Source: Xenophilus azovorans DSM 13620 | GTDB lineage: Bacteria; Pseudomonadota; Gammaproteobacteria; Burkholderiales; Burkholderiaceae_C | Assembly: GCF_000745855.1 (NCBI RefSeq) | Contig: NZ_JQKD01000003.1 | Coordinates: 124,001 to 188,000, forward strand | DNA: 64,000 nt | Direction: 5' to 3' | In this document: one piece after another, positions 9,707-22,906 of the stretch | Numbering within the stretch: the stretch's first letter is position 1 | Layout of the letters: every line of letters begins with the position of its first letter | Translations under genes and position numbers: made by a program | The notes under the pieces: generated by a model | The model's input: the letters and a program-made list of their open reading frames with translations, nothing else | Told to the model about the DNA's origin: nothing | Database searches by the model: none

Positions 9707-10669
9707 TCAGAACGGCGAGTTCGGGTGGTAGAAGTCCTTGGCGTTTTCCTTCGTGATCAGTACGGAAGGAATGATGGTGGTCTCGGGCAGCTTCTCGCCC
9801 TTCAGCCGCGCCTCGGCAGTGAGCTTGATGGCGTCGTAGATGAACTTGGGCGAATAGCTCACGTCGGCCTGGATGCGCGGGTCCTTGCCGTCGAGAATGG
9901 TCTTGACCATGCCCTTGGCGCCGGCGCCGCCGAAGACGATCTTGATGTCCTTGCGCTTGGCCTGCTCGATGGCCTTGAGCACGCCCACCGCCATGTCGTC
10001 GTCGGCCGCCCAGATGGCGTCGATCTCCTTGAAGCGCGTCAGGTAGTCCTGCGTGACCTTGAAGGCGTCGTCGCGGTTCCAGTTGGCGTACTTGGCGTCC
10101 AGCAGCTTGATGTCGGGGTGGTTCTTGAGCACGCTGTTGAAGGCGTCCATGCGCTCGTTGTCCAGCGTGGTGGCGATGCCGCGCAGTGCGACGACGTTGC
10201 CCTTGCCGTTCAGCTGCTTGGCGATGTACTCGGCCGGGATCTTGCCGAAGGCGGTGTTGTCGCCGGCCACGTAGGCGTCCTGCGCGCTGGTGTCGGTGAG
10301 GCCGCGGTCGACCACCGTGACGTACGCGCCCTTGGCCTTGACCTGCGCCACCGGCTTGGTCAGCGCCGCCGACTCGAAGGGGAAGACCACCAGCGCGTTG
10401 ATCTTGGTGACGGTGCTGAAGTCCTGCAGTTGGTTGGCCTGCTCCTGCGCGTTGGCGGCCGTCTTGATGGTGATCTTCAGGTCCTTGTGCTGCTTCTCCA
10501 GGTCCTTCTTGGCCTGGTTCGCCCAGTAGTTGATGCCGCCCATGAAGCTGTGCGTGGCGGCCGGGATGGACACGCCCAGGTTCACTTTCTCGGCGGCCAG
10601 CGCGGGCACGCTGGCGAGCGCGGCGGCAGCGACGGCCGTGAGGGCGATGCGACGGGTGATGGATGTCAT
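9707..10669 (-). CDS. Sugar ABC transporter, periplasmic substrate-binding protein
   Basis: Ribose/xylose-type periplasmic binding protein (Peripla_BP_4), 320 residues, delivering a sugar to the permease/ATPase encoded upstream. A signal peptide is evident ([18 protein letters not shown]...) with likely cleavage after ALA at residue 25. Conserved features include [33 protein letters not shown] and AADDDMAVG, typical of the pentose-binding cluster. Start ATG 10669 has GGAGACATCC upstream. It is the fourth gene of the ROK-ABC operon and the one directly followed by the family A repeat, which could help give the binding protein a higher mRNA level than downstream enzymes (inference). Confidence 0.92.
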   Translation of the reverse strand: MTSITRRIALTAVAAAALASVPALAAEKVNLGVSIPAATHSFMGGINYWANQAKKDLEKQHKDLKITIKTAANAQEQANQLQDFSTVTKINALVVFPFESAALTKPVAQVKAKGAYVTVVDRGLTDTSAQDAYVAGDNTAFGKIPAEYIAKQLNGKGNVVALRGIATTLDNERMDAFNSVLKNHPDIKLLDAKYANWNRDDAFKVTQDYLTRFKEIDAIWAADDDMAVGVLKAIEQAKRKDIKIVFGGAGAKGMVKTILDGKDPRIQADVSYSPKFIYDAIKLTAEARLKGEKLPETTIIPSVLITKENAKDFYHPNSPF

Positions 10670-10718
10670 GCTGGATGTCTCCTGGGTTGAAAGTTCACTG
10701 ACACGGGAAGGTTCTTCA

Positions 10719-10780
10719 CCCGTTCACGCTGAGCCTGTCGAAGCGCGGCGCGCGGCTTCGACAGGCTCAGCCCGAACGGG
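10719..10780. repeat. Dispersed palindrome (TTCGACAGGCTCAG type)
   Basis: Imperfect inverted repeat with 26-nt arms (10719-10744 and 10755-10780, two mismatches) around a 10-nt GC loop; the arm core is GCTTCGACAGGCTCAGC. It lies in the 134 bp gap between the permease stop and the binding-protein start. I recognise the core as a palindrome scattered through many proteobacterial genomes. Between adjacent genes of a transporter operon such hairpins commonly protect or attenuate mRNA; here that is inference. Confidence 0.75.
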
Positions 10781-10803
10781 GCGGGCGGGCGGATGCCCCG
10801 CGT

Positions 10804-11826
10804 TCATCGCCTGCCTCTTTGCAAGAAGGCCACCACGATGATCACGAAGCCCTGCACCGCCGCGTTGAGGTACACGCTGATGATGCTGGTGAGGTTGAGG
10901 ATGTTGCTGATGACCGAGAGCAGGATCGCACCGACCACCGTGCCGGTGATGCTGCCGGCGCCGCCCTTGAGCGCCGTGCCGCCGACGATCACCGCGGCGA
11001 TGGCCTCCAGCTCCCACAGGAGGCCGGTGGTGGGCGAAGCCGAGCCCAGGCGCGGCACGTACAGCAGCGTGGCGATGCCCACGCACGCACCCAACAGCAC
11101 GTAGGTGAGCGTCTTCACGCGGTCGACGTGCACGGCGGCGTAGCGGGCCACCTGCTCGTTGGAGCCGATGGCCTGCACGTAGCGGCCGTAGGCGGTGCGG
11201 TTGAGGATGACGGCGCCCGCCACCGCCACCAGCAGGAAGACCCACACCGGCACCGGGATGCCCAGCAGGCTCGCGTAGTAGACCGGCGCGTAGAGGTCCG
11301 ACAGGTCGTTGTCGAGCGTGATCGCGCCGCCGTTGGCGAAGTAGGTGAGGTAGGCACGGAAGATGCCCAGCGTGCCCAGCGTGACGATGAAGGGCTCGAT
11401 GCGCCCGCGCGTGATGAGCAGGCCGTGCGCCAGCCCGAAGAGCGCGCCCAGCAGCACCGCCAGGCCCGCGCCCAGCACCACGGCCAGCAGCGGCGATCCC
11501 GTCGCCGGCCCGGCCCAGTTGATGAACAGGATCACGCTGCCCGCGATCAGCGCCGCCATCGAGCCCACCGACAGGTCGATGCCGCCGGAGATGATGACGA
11601 AGCACATGCCCACCGCGATGATGCCGATGAAGGCGGTGCGGGTGAGCACGTTCATCAGGTTGTCGAGCGTGGCGAAGTCGCTGTTGAGCACGCCGCCGGC
11701 GATGCACAGCAGCACCAGGCCGATGACGGGGCCCAGGCCGTGCAGGCGCTCGGTCCAGCGCGGCTTGGATTCGGCGCGGTGCGCGGCGCCCTCGGCGGCG
11801 GCGGTGGGCGTGTCAGGCTTCGGCAT
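10804..11826 (-). CDS. Sugar ABC transporter permease (RbsC/AraH type)
   Basis: Inner-membrane permease of a ribose/xylose-class importer, 340 residues, with about eight to ten hydrophobic segments and the family motif [19 protein letters not shown] (seen here as [19 protein letters not shown]) plus [15 protein letters not shown]. Start ATG 11826; it overlaps the ATPase gene end (11813) by 14 bp, so the two are translationally coupled. It forms the transmembrane homodimer through which substrate from the periplasmic protein passes. The N-terminal 35 residues before the first membrane segment are Ala/Pro-rich and hydrophilic. Confidence 0.93.
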   Translation of the reverse strand: MPKPDTPTAAAEGAAHRAESKPRWTERLHGLGPVIGLVLLCIAGGVLNSDFATLDNLMNVLTRTAFIGIIAVGMCFVIISGGIDLSVGSMAALIAGSVILFINWAGPATGSPLLAVVLGAGLAVLLGALFGLAHGLLITRGRIEPFIVTLGTLGIFRAYLTYFANGGAITLDNDLSDLYAPVYYASLLGIPVPVWVFLLVAVAGAVILNRTAYGRYVQAIGSNEQVARYAAVHVDRVKTLTYVLLGACVGIATLLYVPRLGSASPTTGLLWELEAIAAVIVGGTALKGGAGSITGTVVGAILLSVISNILNLTSIISVYLNAAVQGFVIIVVAFLQRGRR

Positions 11827-13318
11827 GGGCGGTCCCTGTCGCGTAGGCGATGAGTGTTTCTTCGGTCAGCCCCTCGCCGGGCAGCGTGGCCTCCAGCCGG
11901 CCCGCGCGCATCACGGCGACGCGGTGGGCCAGGCCGATGAGTTCCATCAGCTCCGACGAGATGACGATGACGGCCAGGCCCTCGCGGGCCAGGCGCTGGA
12001 TGAGGAAGTAGATGTCGCGCTTGGCGCCCACGTCCACGCCGCGCGTGGGCTCGTCGAGCACCACCACCTTGGGCCGCGGCTGCAGCACCTTGGCCAGCGC
12101 GAGCTTCTGCTGGTTGCCGCCCGAGAGCGAGGCGGCCTTGACCTCCAGCGAGCCGGCGCGGATGCCGTAGTCCTTGACGGCGGTGGCCAGCGCGGCGCGC
12201 TCGGCCTCGGGCCGCAGCCAGGGACGGGCGTACTGCTCCAGCGCCATCAGCGTCAGGTTCTCGCGCAGGCCGAAGGCCACGTGCAGGCCCTTGCCCTTGC
12301 GGTCCTCGCTCAGGTAGGTCAGGCCGTGGCGGGCCGCCTCGCGCGGCGAATGCAGGCGCACGGTGCGGCCCTGCAGTTCGACGGTGCCGCTGGCCGGGCG
12401 CAGGCCGAGCAGGCCCTCGAACAGCTCGGTGCGGCCCGCGCCGACCAGGCCCGCGAAGCCGAGGATCTCGCCGGGCCGCACCTCGAAGTCGATGTTCTGC
12501 GCCCAGCCGGGCACGCTGAAATCCTGCACGCGCAGCGCCGGCACGCCGCCGGTGGGCATGGGGTCGCGCGGCGGGTACAGGTCGGCGATCTCGCGGCCGA
12601 CCATCAGGTTGGCCATCTGGTGGCGCGTCAGCTCGTGCGTGGGCGCGCGCGCGACGAAGCGGCCGTCGCGCATCACGATCACCTCGTCGGTCACGCGCTC
12701 CACCTCGTCGAGCTTGTGCGAGATGTAGACGATGGTCACGCCCTCGGCGCGCAACTGGGCGATCAGGCCGAACAGCCGCTCGGTCTCGCCCGGCGTCAGC
12801 GTGGCGGTGGGCTCGTCCATGATCAGCAGGCGCGCGTGGCGGGCCATGGCCTTGGCGATTTCGACCAGCTGCTTCTCGGCCACGATCAGGCGGCGCACCT
12901 TGGTCGCCGGGTCCACCGCGAGGCCGACCTGCGCCAGCGCGGCGGCCGCCTCGGCGCGCATCGCGCGGTCGTCGAGGAACAGGCCCTTGCGTTTCTCATG
13001 GCCGAGGAAGATGTTGTCGGCCACGCTCAGGTCTTCCGCCAGGTTGAACTCCTGGTGGATCAGCACGATGCCCAGCGCCTCGGCGTCGCGCGAGCTGCGG
13101 AACTGCTGCGCCTGGCCGTTGACGCGCAGCTCGCCGCCGGTCAGCGGCTCGTAGCCGGCCAGGATCTTCATCAGCGTGGACTTGCCGGCGCCGTTCTCGC
13201 CCAGCAGGCCGTAGACGCGGCCGGGCGCCAGGTCGAAGCTCACGCCGTGCAGCACCTGCACCGGGCCGAAGGCCTTGACCACGTTGTCGAAGGCGACGGC
13301 GACGCCCTGGGTGTTCAT
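11813..13318 (-). CDS. Sugar ABC transporter ATP-binding protein (two-domain)
   Basis: Cytoplasmic ATPase of the ribose/xylose-class importer, 501 residues with two fused ABC domains. Domain 1: Walker A GENGAGKS at residues 40-47 and Walker [10 protein letters not shown]; its signature is degenerate ([14 protein letters not shown]), normal for this class. Domain 2: degenerate Walker A (GLVGAGRTE) with a canonical signature LSGGNQQK and Walker [13 protein letters not shown]. Start ATG 13318 ([10 protein letters not shown]) overlaps the ROK stop by 4 bp (ATGA). The longer open frame upstream runs antiparallel-free through the ROK gene in another frame and is not coding. Confidence 0.94.
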   Translation of the reverse strand: MNTQGVAVAFDNVVKAFGPVQVLHGVSFDLAPGRVYGLLGENGAGKSTLMKILAGYEPLTGGELRVNGQAQQFRSSRDAEALGIVLIHQEFNLAEDLSVADNIFLGHEKRKGLFLDDRAMRAEAAAALAQVGLAVDPATKVRRLIVAEKQLVEIAKAMARHARLLIMDEPTATLTPGETERLFGLIAQLRAEGVTIVYISHKLDEVERVTDEVIVMRDGRFVARAPTHELTRHQMANLMVGREIADLYPPRDPMPTGGVPALRVQDFSVPGWAQNIDFEVRPGEILGFAGLVGAGRTELFEGLLGLRPASGTVELQGRTVRLHSPREAARHGLTYLSEDRKGKGLHVAFGLRENLTLMALEQYARPWLRPEAERAALATAVKDYGIRAGSLEVKAASLSGGNQQKLALAKVLQPRPKVVVLDEPTRGVDVGAKRDIYFLIQRLAREGLAVIVISSELMELIGLAHRVAVMRAGRLEATLPGEGLTEETLIAYATGTAHAEA

Positions 13319-14535
13319 GCGATCGCCCTCCCGACCTTGAGCGACTCGTGCATCGCCAGCACGCCGGCGCCGATCACGCCGCCCTGCGGCCCCAGCGGCG
13401 TGTACTGGATCTCCAGGTGCCGCGTCGACAGCGCCAGCGAGCGCTGGTAGACGCTCTGCCGCACGGCCGCCAGGAACAGCGGCCCGATGTGCGTGATGCC
13501 GCCGCCGATGAACACGTGCGACGGGTTGAAGAAGTTGACCACCGACGCGAGCATCTGCCCGACCAGCGCGCCGGCGCGCTGGATGATGCCGTTGGCCGCC
13601 ACGTCGCCCGCGCGCACCGCCTGGCCCACGTCCACCGCGTCGATGCGGCCGTGCGCGCGCAGGTGCTCGGCCAGCAGCGGGCTCTGGCCCGCCTCGGCCG
13701 CTGCCACCGCCATGCGCACGATCGCCGGGCCGGCCGCCATCGCCTCCACGCAGCCGACGTTGCCGCAGTGGCAGCGCGGGCCGTCGTGGTCCACGCAGAT
13801 GTGGCCCACGTCGCCGGCCGAACCGGCCGCGCCGCGGTACACCTCGCCGTGGCAGACGATGCCGCAACCGATGCCGGTGCCGATCTTGATGACGAGGAAG
13901 TTGGGCAACTGCCGCTGCAGGCGCCACAGCTCGCCCAGCGCCATCAGGTTGACGTCGTTGTCGACGAACACCGGGGCGCCGTACTCCTCGCGCAGGTAGT
14001 CGCGGATCGAGAAGCCGTCCCAGCCGGGCATCAGCGGCGGGTTGACGAGCTGGCCGCTGTCGAAGTCCACCGGGCCGGGCACGCCGATGCCGATGCCCAG
14101 CACCCGCGCGGGCTGCGCGCCGCAGCGCCCGAGGAGTTCACGCATCAGCTCCCGCACGCGCGCCAGCACCACGCCGGGACCCTTGCGCACGTCGGCCGGC
14201 TCCGCCGCATGGGCCAGCACGGTGAGGTCGGGCTGGAGCACGGCCACGTCGAGGCTGGTGGCGCCGATGTCCACCGCCAGCAGCAGGCCAAGGTCCGCGT
14301 GCAGGCACAGGTGCTCGGCGCGCCGCCCGCCGGTGGATTCGCGCTGGCCGGCTTCGGAGAGCAGCCCCTGGTCCAGCAGCCCTGCGATCAGCGAGTTGGC
14401 CTTGCTGCGCGAAAAGCCCAGCCGCGCCGCCATGCCATGGCGCGAGCCGCCGGCCGACCAGAAGGTGGTCTGCAGCAACTGCATCTCGGGCGTGGACAGG
14501 CCGTTCCAGGGGGCCAAGCGTGTGTCTCCGTGCAT
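13315..14535 (-). CDS. ROK-family transcriptional regulator (XylR/NagC type)
   Basis: Sugar-responsive regulator, 406 residues: an N-terminal winged helix (STPEMQLLQTTF...SKANSLIAGLLDQGLL) and a C-terminal ROK sugar-kinase-like domain. DIGATSLDVAVL is the phosphate-binding-like loop, and the zinc motif is complete (GHICVDHDGPRCHCGNVGC). It lies first in the operon and is ATGA-coupled to the transporter ATPase, so it very likely controls its own operon in response to the imported sugar. A palindrome 93 bp upstream (14628-14652) is a candidate operator. Start ATG 14535. Confidence 0.9.
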   Translation of the reverse strand: MHGDTRLAPWNGLSTPEMQLLQTTFWSAGGSRHGMAARLGFSRSKANSLIAGLLDQGLLSEAGQRESTGGRRAEHLCLHADLGLLLAVDIGATSLDVAVLQPDLTVLAHAAEPADVRKGPGVVLARVRELMRELLGRCGAQPARVLGIGIGVPGPVDFDSGQLVNPPLMPGWDGFSIRDYLREEYGAPVFVDNDVNLMALGELWRLQRQLPNFLVIKIGTGIGCGIVCHGEVYRGAAGSAGDVGHICVDHDGPRCHCGNVGCVEAMAAGPAIVRMAVAAAEAGQSPLLAEHLRAHGRIDAVDVGQAVRAGDVAANGIIQRAGALVGQMLASVVNFFNPSHVFIGGGITHIGPLFLAAVRQSVYQRSLALSTRHLEIQYTPLGPQGGVIGAGVLAMHESLKVGRAIA

Positions 14536-14627
14536 GTCTCTTCTTGCTCCGCGTCGGGCGCCTTGCCGATGCCGGAAGCGCGAAGTGGGCGAATGCTAGG
14601 GAGCGCGCTTTGGCCAGACAAGACTTA

Positions 14628-14652
14628 ACTTCAGCCCATTTTGAGCCGAAGT
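14628..14652. promoter_or_regulatory. Candidate operator for the ROK regulator
   Basis: Imperfect palindrome: ACTTCAGCCC, a 5-nt spacer ATTTT, then GAGCCGAAGT; 8 of 10 arm positions are complementary. It sits upstream of the ROK gene and just before the atp terminator, in the only AT-containing stretch of the gap. ROK repressors bind palindromes with an A/T-rich centre, which fits. No convincing -35/-10 pair could be assigned. Low to moderate support. Confidence 0.4.
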
Positions 14653-14670
14653 GATGCCGAGATGCCAAAG

Positions 14671-14694
14671 AAAAAGCCGCCCGGAGGCGGCTTT
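14671..14694 (-). terminator. Rho-independent terminator of the atp operon
   Basis: On the minus strand: AAAGCCGCC, loop TCCG, GGCGGCTTTTT. A perfect 9-bp stem, a UNCG-type tetraloop and a T run, 44 bp after the atpC stop. It closes the ATP synthase operon before the carbohydrate operon begins. Confidence 0.88.
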
Positions 14695-14737
14695 GGCTGG
14701 AAGCGCGGGCAGGCGGGCGGCCGCCTGCGGGCGCTTT

Positions 14738-15157
14738 TCACTTCTTCTGACGGTACTTGCGCAGCGCCGCGATCTGCGCGGCCATCACCGCCAACTCGGA
14801 CTGCGCCATGGCGATGTCGATGTCGCTCTTGGCGTTCTTCAGCGCCTCTTCGGCCGCGCGCTTGGCGGCGTTGGCCTTCTCGTCGTCCAGGTCCTTGCCG
14901 CGGATGGCGGTGTCGGACAGCACCGTGACGCAGTTCGGCTGCACCTCCAGGATGCCGCCGGCGACGAAGACGAATTCCTCGCCGCCGTCGGCCGTCTCGA
15001 TGCGCACGGCGCCGGGACGGATGCGGGTGATGAGCGGGGTGTGGCGCGGATAGACGCCGAGCTCGCCGGCTTCACCGGGCAGCGCGACGAACCTCGCCTC
15101 GCCCGAGTAGATGGACTCCTCGGCGCTGACGACGTCGACGTGAATGGTGTTTGCCAT
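14738..15157 (-). CDS. atpC: ATP synthase F1 epsilon subunit
   Basis: Central-stalk subunit of F1, 139 residues, linking gamma to the c-ring and able to inhibit ATP hydrolysis. The N-terminal beta-sandwich ([36 protein letters not shown]) and the C-terminal two-helix hairpin ([19 protein letters not shown]) are both present. Last gene of the operon, 15 bp after atpD and followed by the terminator. Confidence 0.97.
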   Translation of the reverse strand: MANTIHVDVVSAEESIYSGEARFVALPGEAGELGVYPRHTPLITRIRPGAVRIETADGGEEFVFVAGGILEVQPNCVTVLSDTAIRGKDLDDEKANAAKRAAEEALKNAKSDIDIAMAQSELAVMAAQIAALRKYRQKK

Positions 15158-15172
15158 GCTCGCTGCCTCTTA

Positions 15173-17480
<2,308 letters not shown>

Positions 17481-17515
17481 CGATGCTCCTTAAGCCTCGT
17501 TGCGTCCGGGCGCCA

Positions 17516-19069
<1,554 letters not shown>

Positions 19070-19110
19070 GACTCTTTCCTTCTTTCAATCGGTGTGACGG
19101 CCCGGCCGCC

Positions 19111-19641
19111 TTACGCGGTGAGCGCCGCCTTCATTTGTTCGAGCCGGGCCTTGACGGAGGTGTCCAGCACTTCGTCGCCCACCACGGCGCGCACGCCGCC
19201 GATGAGCGAGGGATCGACCTCGACGTGGGTGGTCAGCTTGCGGCCGAAGCGCTTCTCCAGCACGGCCTGCACCTCGGCCACCGCGGCGGCATCCATCGGG
19301 AAGGCGCTGTAGATGGCGGCATCGGCCACGCCGCTGGCGGCGTTCTTCAGGGCGCGGAACTGCGTCGCCACCTCGGGCAGCGCGGCCAGGCGGCCGTTCT
19401 CCAGCACCATGCGCAGGAAGTTCTGCCCGGCCTGCGGCAGGCCTTGCGGCACGAGGCCCGCGATCAGTCCGTAGACCTGCTCGGCGCCCAGCCTGGGATT
19501 GGCCGCGGCCTCCTGCAGCTGCGCGCTGCCGGCCACCTGGGCCAGCGGCTCGAGCCAGGCGAGCGTCGCGTCGGCGTCGCCGGCACTGGCCTTGAACAGC
19601 GCCTCGGCGTACGGACGGGCAATGGTGGCGAGTTCGGCCAT
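19111..19641 (-). CDS. atpH: ATP synthase F1 delta subunit
   Basis: Peripheral-stalk subunit joining the b subunits to the top of F1; 176 residues, normal length. The N-terminal helical domain begins [15 protein letters not shown], and the C-terminal signature [19 protein letters not shown] is clear. It lies between atpF and atpA, 12 bp after atpF. Confidence 0.96.
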   Translation of the reverse strand: MAELATIARPYAEALFKASAGDADATLAWLEPLAQVAGSAQLQEAAANPRLGAEQVYGLIAGLVPQGLPQAGQNFLRMVLENGRLAALPEVATQFRALKNAASGVADAAIYSAFPMDAAAVAEVQAVLEKRFGRKLTTHVEVDPSLIGGVRAVVGDEVLDTSVKARLEQMKAALTA

Positions 19642-19653
19642 CGCGTCGTCCTC

Positions 19654-20124
19654 TTACAGCTCGGTCTTCAGGCGGGCCAGCAGGTCGGCATGCACGTTGG
19701 CATCGACCTCCTTGCGCAGGATCTGCTCGGCGCCCTTGACGGCCAGCGCAGCCACCTGCTCGCGCAGCGTCTCGCGGGCGCGCACGGCCTGCTGCTCGGC
19801 TTCCTCGCGGGCGGCGGCCACGATCTTGTTGGCCTCGTCCGTCGCGCGGGACTTGGCCTCCTCGACGATCTGCTGCGCGCGGCGCTCGGCATCGGCCAGG
19901 CGATTGCTGGTCTCGGTGCGCGAAGCCTGCAGCTCCTGCTCGACGCGCTGGTTGGCGGACGCGAGTTCGGCCTTGGCCTTCTCGGCGGACGCCAGACCCG
20001 CGGCGATCTTTTGGGCTCGCTCATCCAGCGCCTTCGCGATCGGCGGCCACACGAACTTCATCGTGAACCACACGAGCAGCAGGAAGACGACGGCCTGAAC
20101 GAACAGGGTCGCGTTGATACTCAC
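19654..20124 (-). CDS. atpF: ATP synthase F0 b subunit
   Basis: Peripheral stalk, 156 residues: one N-terminal membrane helix ([23 protein letters not shown]) followed by a long charged amphipathic coiled coil ([20 protein letters not shown] onwards) that reaches F1 and binds delta. There is only one b gene (no b'), as in other proteobacteria with an E. coli-type operon. Confidence 0.97.
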   Translation of the reverse strand: MSINATLFVQAVVFLLLVWFTMKFVWPPIAKALDERAQKIAAGLASAEKAKAELASANQRVEQELQASRTETSNRLADAERRAQQIVEEAKSRATDEANKIVAAAREEAEQQAVRARETLREQVAALAVKGAEQILRKEVDANVHADLLARLKTEL

Positions 20125-20161
20125 GGCAACACCTTTCTAAGGACGGTGTGGCAGGAGAGGA

Positions 20162-20425
<264 letters not shown>

Positions 20426-20472
20426 TTAGTTGAAAGGCAAGAGTGAGGAAAGGGGAAGGGAAAGCGGAACGG

Positions 20473-21351
20473 TCAGTGCGCGCTGTGCGACTGGCCGAGG
20501 TAGATGAGCGCCAGCATCATGAAGATGAAGGCCTGCAGCGTGATCACCAGGATGTGGAACACGGCCCAGATGAAGCCGGCGACCACGTGGCCCACCGGCA
20601 ACAGCACGCCCGTGAGCGACATCGCCATGGCGCCGCCCATCAGGGCGATCAGCATGAACACCAGCTCGCCCGCATACATGTTGCCGAACAGCCGCATGCC
20701 GTGCGAGACGGTGTTGGCGATGTACTCGATGCACTGCATCAGCAGGTTGATCGGCCACAGCACGGGGTGCGAGCCGAAGGGCGCGGTCACCAGCTCGTGG
20801 CCCCAGCCGCCGGCGCCCTTGACCTTCAGGCTGTACCAGAAGCGCAGGAACAGCACCGCGACGGCCAGGCCCAGCGTGGTCGACAGGTCGGCCGTGGGCA
20901 CGACGCGCATGTAGGCATGGTGCGGGTCGCCGCCCGTCGCCGCGTGCAGCTGGGTCCACAGGGCCGGCAGCAGGTCCACCGGCAGCAGGTCCATCGCGTT
21001 GAGCAGGAAGACCCACACGAACACCGTCAGCGCCAGCGGGGCGATGAACTTGCGGCTCTGCGCGTTGTGGATGTTGGCCTTGGCCTGGTTGTCGACCATC
21101 TCGACCAGGATCTCGACCGCGGCCTGGAAGCGGCCCGGCACGCCCGAGGTGGCCTTGCGCGCGGCCAGCCACATCACGAAGCAGCCCAGCGCGCCGAGCA
21201 CCAGCGCATAGAGGATGGAGTCCAGGTTCAGGACATTGAAGTCGACGATGGCCTTCTGCACCACCGGGTGGCCACTCCAGTCCACCTGCCAGTGCTGCAA
21301 GTGGTGGACGATGTATTCGCTGGCGGTCGGGGCGTGTCCTTCGGCGGCCAT
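20473..21351 (-). CDS. atpB: ATP synthase F0 a subunit
   Basis: Stator proton-channel subunit, 292 residues, multi-spanning membrane protein. The essential arginine is at about residue 220 in HGMRLFGNMYAGEL. A periplasmic N-terminal segment precedes the first helix, as is common in betaproteobacteria, and the last helix is LVITLQAFIFMMLALIYLGQ. Start ATG 21351; 26 bp after atpI. Confidence 0.97.
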   Translation of the reverse strand: MAAEGHAPTASEYIVHHLQHWQVDWSGHPVVQKAIVDFNVLNLDSILYALVLGALGCFVMWLAARKATSGVPGRFQAAVEILVEMVDNQAKANIHNAQSRKFIAPLALTVFVWVFLLNAMDLLPVDLLPALWTQLHAATGGDPHHAYMRVVPTADLSTTLGLAVAVLFLRFWYSLKVKGAGGWGHELVTAPFGSHPVLWPINLLMQCIEYIANTVSHGMRLFGNMYAGELVFMLIALMGGAMAMSLTGVLLPVGHVVAGFIWAVFHILVITLQAFIFMMLALIYLGQSHSAH

Positions 21352-21377
21352 CTTTCTCGATCTCTTCTCTTAAACGG

Positions 21378-21851
21378 TCAAATCCGGTTCAACAAACGGG
21401 GCCGCACGGCAAGCGCCACCCAGTACATCTTCAGCGCGACCACCATGCCAGCCAGCAGGGCCAGCCAGTGGACGCCCTCGATCAGCCAGCGCGCCGCGAC
21501 CAGCAGGGCCACGGTCAGCGCGATCTTGATCAGCTCCCAGATCACGAATCCCATCATGGCAGCGGACTGTGACGCGACGTCCTTCGCTCGCCGCATCGCC
21601 CGGGCGAACAACGCCGCCGGCAGGGCCACCGCCATCGCTCCGTAGAACGCCGACACCGCCGCCACCGGCCGGTGCGTCCAGAACCACGCCACCACCGCCA
21701 CGAGCAGGCCCGCCGCCACCTGGGCGCCAATCACCCACCAGGATGACAATTCGGGATGTTGCTCGCGCAAGCGCTGCGCCTCCTCGGCGGTCAGCGGCTT
21801 GAAGTCGGAGGCTTCGGCGTCGACTTCGGAAGACGGGGCGTTGGTTGTCAT
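21378..21851 (-). CDS. atpI: ATP synthase assembly protein I
   Basis: Small membrane protein at the head of the atp operon, 157 residues with four predicted hydrophobic segments; AtpI assists c-ring assembly in other bacteria. The hydrophilic N-terminus (about 40 residues, acidic) is longer than in E. coli. First gene of the operon, 45 bp downstream of a perfect TATAAT box. Confidence 0.9.
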   Translation of the reverse strand: MTTNAPSSEVDAEASDFKPLTAEEAQRLREQHPELSSWWVIGAQVAAGLLVAVVAWFWTHRPVAAVSAFYGAMAVALPAALFARAMRRAKDVASQSAAMMGFVIWELIKIALTVALLVAARWLIEGVHWLALLAGMVVALKMYWVALAVRPRLLNRI

Positions 21852-21895
21852 TCGAATGGCCGCCCCAATCTCGCGGAAATTCTACAAAGCCTCTC

Positions 21896-21901
21896 ATTAT
21901 A
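21896..21901 (-). promoter_or_regulatory. -10 box of the atp operon promoter
   Basis: TATAAT on the minus strand, 45 bp before the atpI start, inside the only A/T-rich stretch of this gap. No good -35 hexamer is present 16-18 bp upstream (CCGGGG/CGGGGA), so promoter strength may depend on the -10 region or an activator. The dat gene starts divergently nearby. Confidence 0.6.
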
Positions 21902-22006
21902 AGTAAAAACCCGTCCATCCCCGGCAGGACACGGCCGAAAGATGTGGCGTCATGGCCTCGCCGCCGGGCGGCGGCCCACTTGTCGGGGCTTCCGGATAAT
22001 CCCGCG

Positions 22007-22888
22007 ATGCACCCCGCCTTCCCGGACGCCCTGCCCTCCACGCCCTGCCACCTGAACGGCGACTACCTTCCGCTGCGGGAGGCACGGGTCAGCGTGCTGG
22101 ACCGCGGCTTCATCTTCGGCGACGGCGTCTACGAGGTGGTGCCCGTCTACGACGGCCATCTGTTCTGCTTCGAGGAACACATGGCGCGGCTGGCCCGATC
22201 GCTGGACGAGCTGCGCATCCCGAACCCGCACGGCCTGGACGGATGGCGCGCCATCGCGCAGCGGCTGGTGCGCGAAGCGCCGCCCGCAGCCACCCAGGGC
22301 CTGTACTTCCAGGTGACGCGCGGCGTCGCGATGCGCGACCACGCGATGCCCACCGGCCTGGTGCCCACGGTCTTCGCCATGATCAACCCGCTCAAGCCGG
22401 TGCCGGCCGAGGTGCGTGCGCGCGGCGTGGCCTGCGTCAGCGCCGAGGACTTCCGCTGGCAGAAGGCGCACATCAAGGCCACCAGCCTGCTGGGCGCGGT
22501 GCTGGCGCGGCAGATCAGCGTGGAGGCCGGCGCGGCCGAGACCGTCATGTTCCGCGGCGATCTTCTCAGCGAGGCCTCGTCGAGCAACGTGTGGGTGGTG
22601 AAGGACGGCCGCGTGAGCGGTCCGCAGGCCGACCACCGCGTGCTGCGCGGCATCCGCTACGGGCTGCTGGAGCGGCTGTGCGCGCGGCGCGGCATCCCGT
22701 TCGCGCTGCGCGACATCACGCGCGAGGAGGTGCGGCAGGCGGACGAGCTGCTGCTGTCGTCCGCCTCCAAGGAGGTGCTGCCGGTGACGCGGCTGGACGG
22801 GCAGCCGGTTGGAAAGGGCGTGCCCGGCCCCATCTACGACTGCTTGTACGCCGCCTACCAGGAAGCCAAGCAGGCCGCGGCGGCATGA
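22007..22888 (+). CDS. dat: Aminotransferase class IV (D-amino-acid transaminase-like)
   Basis: PLP enzyme of fold type IV, 293 residues; most like D-amino-acid aminotransferase, which makes D-Ala/D-Glu for the cell wall, though branched-chain aminotransferases share the fold. The PLP lysine is K157 (AHIKATS). The N-terminal motif VSVLDRGFIFGDGVYEV and C-terminal LLLSSASKEVLPVT are typical. ATG 22007 was chosen; an open frame reaches 21845 but its extra sequence is not family-like. GATAAT lies only 7 bp before the ATG, so the transcript may be leaderless. It heads the dat-ybeD-lipB-lipA set. Confidence 0.87.
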   Translation: MHPAFPDALPSTPCHLNGDYLPLREARVSVLDRGFIFGDGVYEVVPVYDGHLFCFEEHMARLARSLDELRIPNPHGLDGWRAIAQRLVREAPPAATQGLYFQVTRGVAMRDHAMPTGLVPTVFAMINPLKPVPAEVRARGVACVSAEDFRWQKAHIKATSLLGAVLARQISVEAGAAETVMFRGDLLSEASSSNVWVVKDGRVSGPQADHRVLRGIRYGLLERLCARRGIPFALRDITREEVRQADELLLSSASKEVLPVTRLDGQPVGKGVPGPIYDCLYAAYQEAKQAAAA

Positions 22889-22906
22889 ACCTCTGAAAGG
22901 CAAGCC

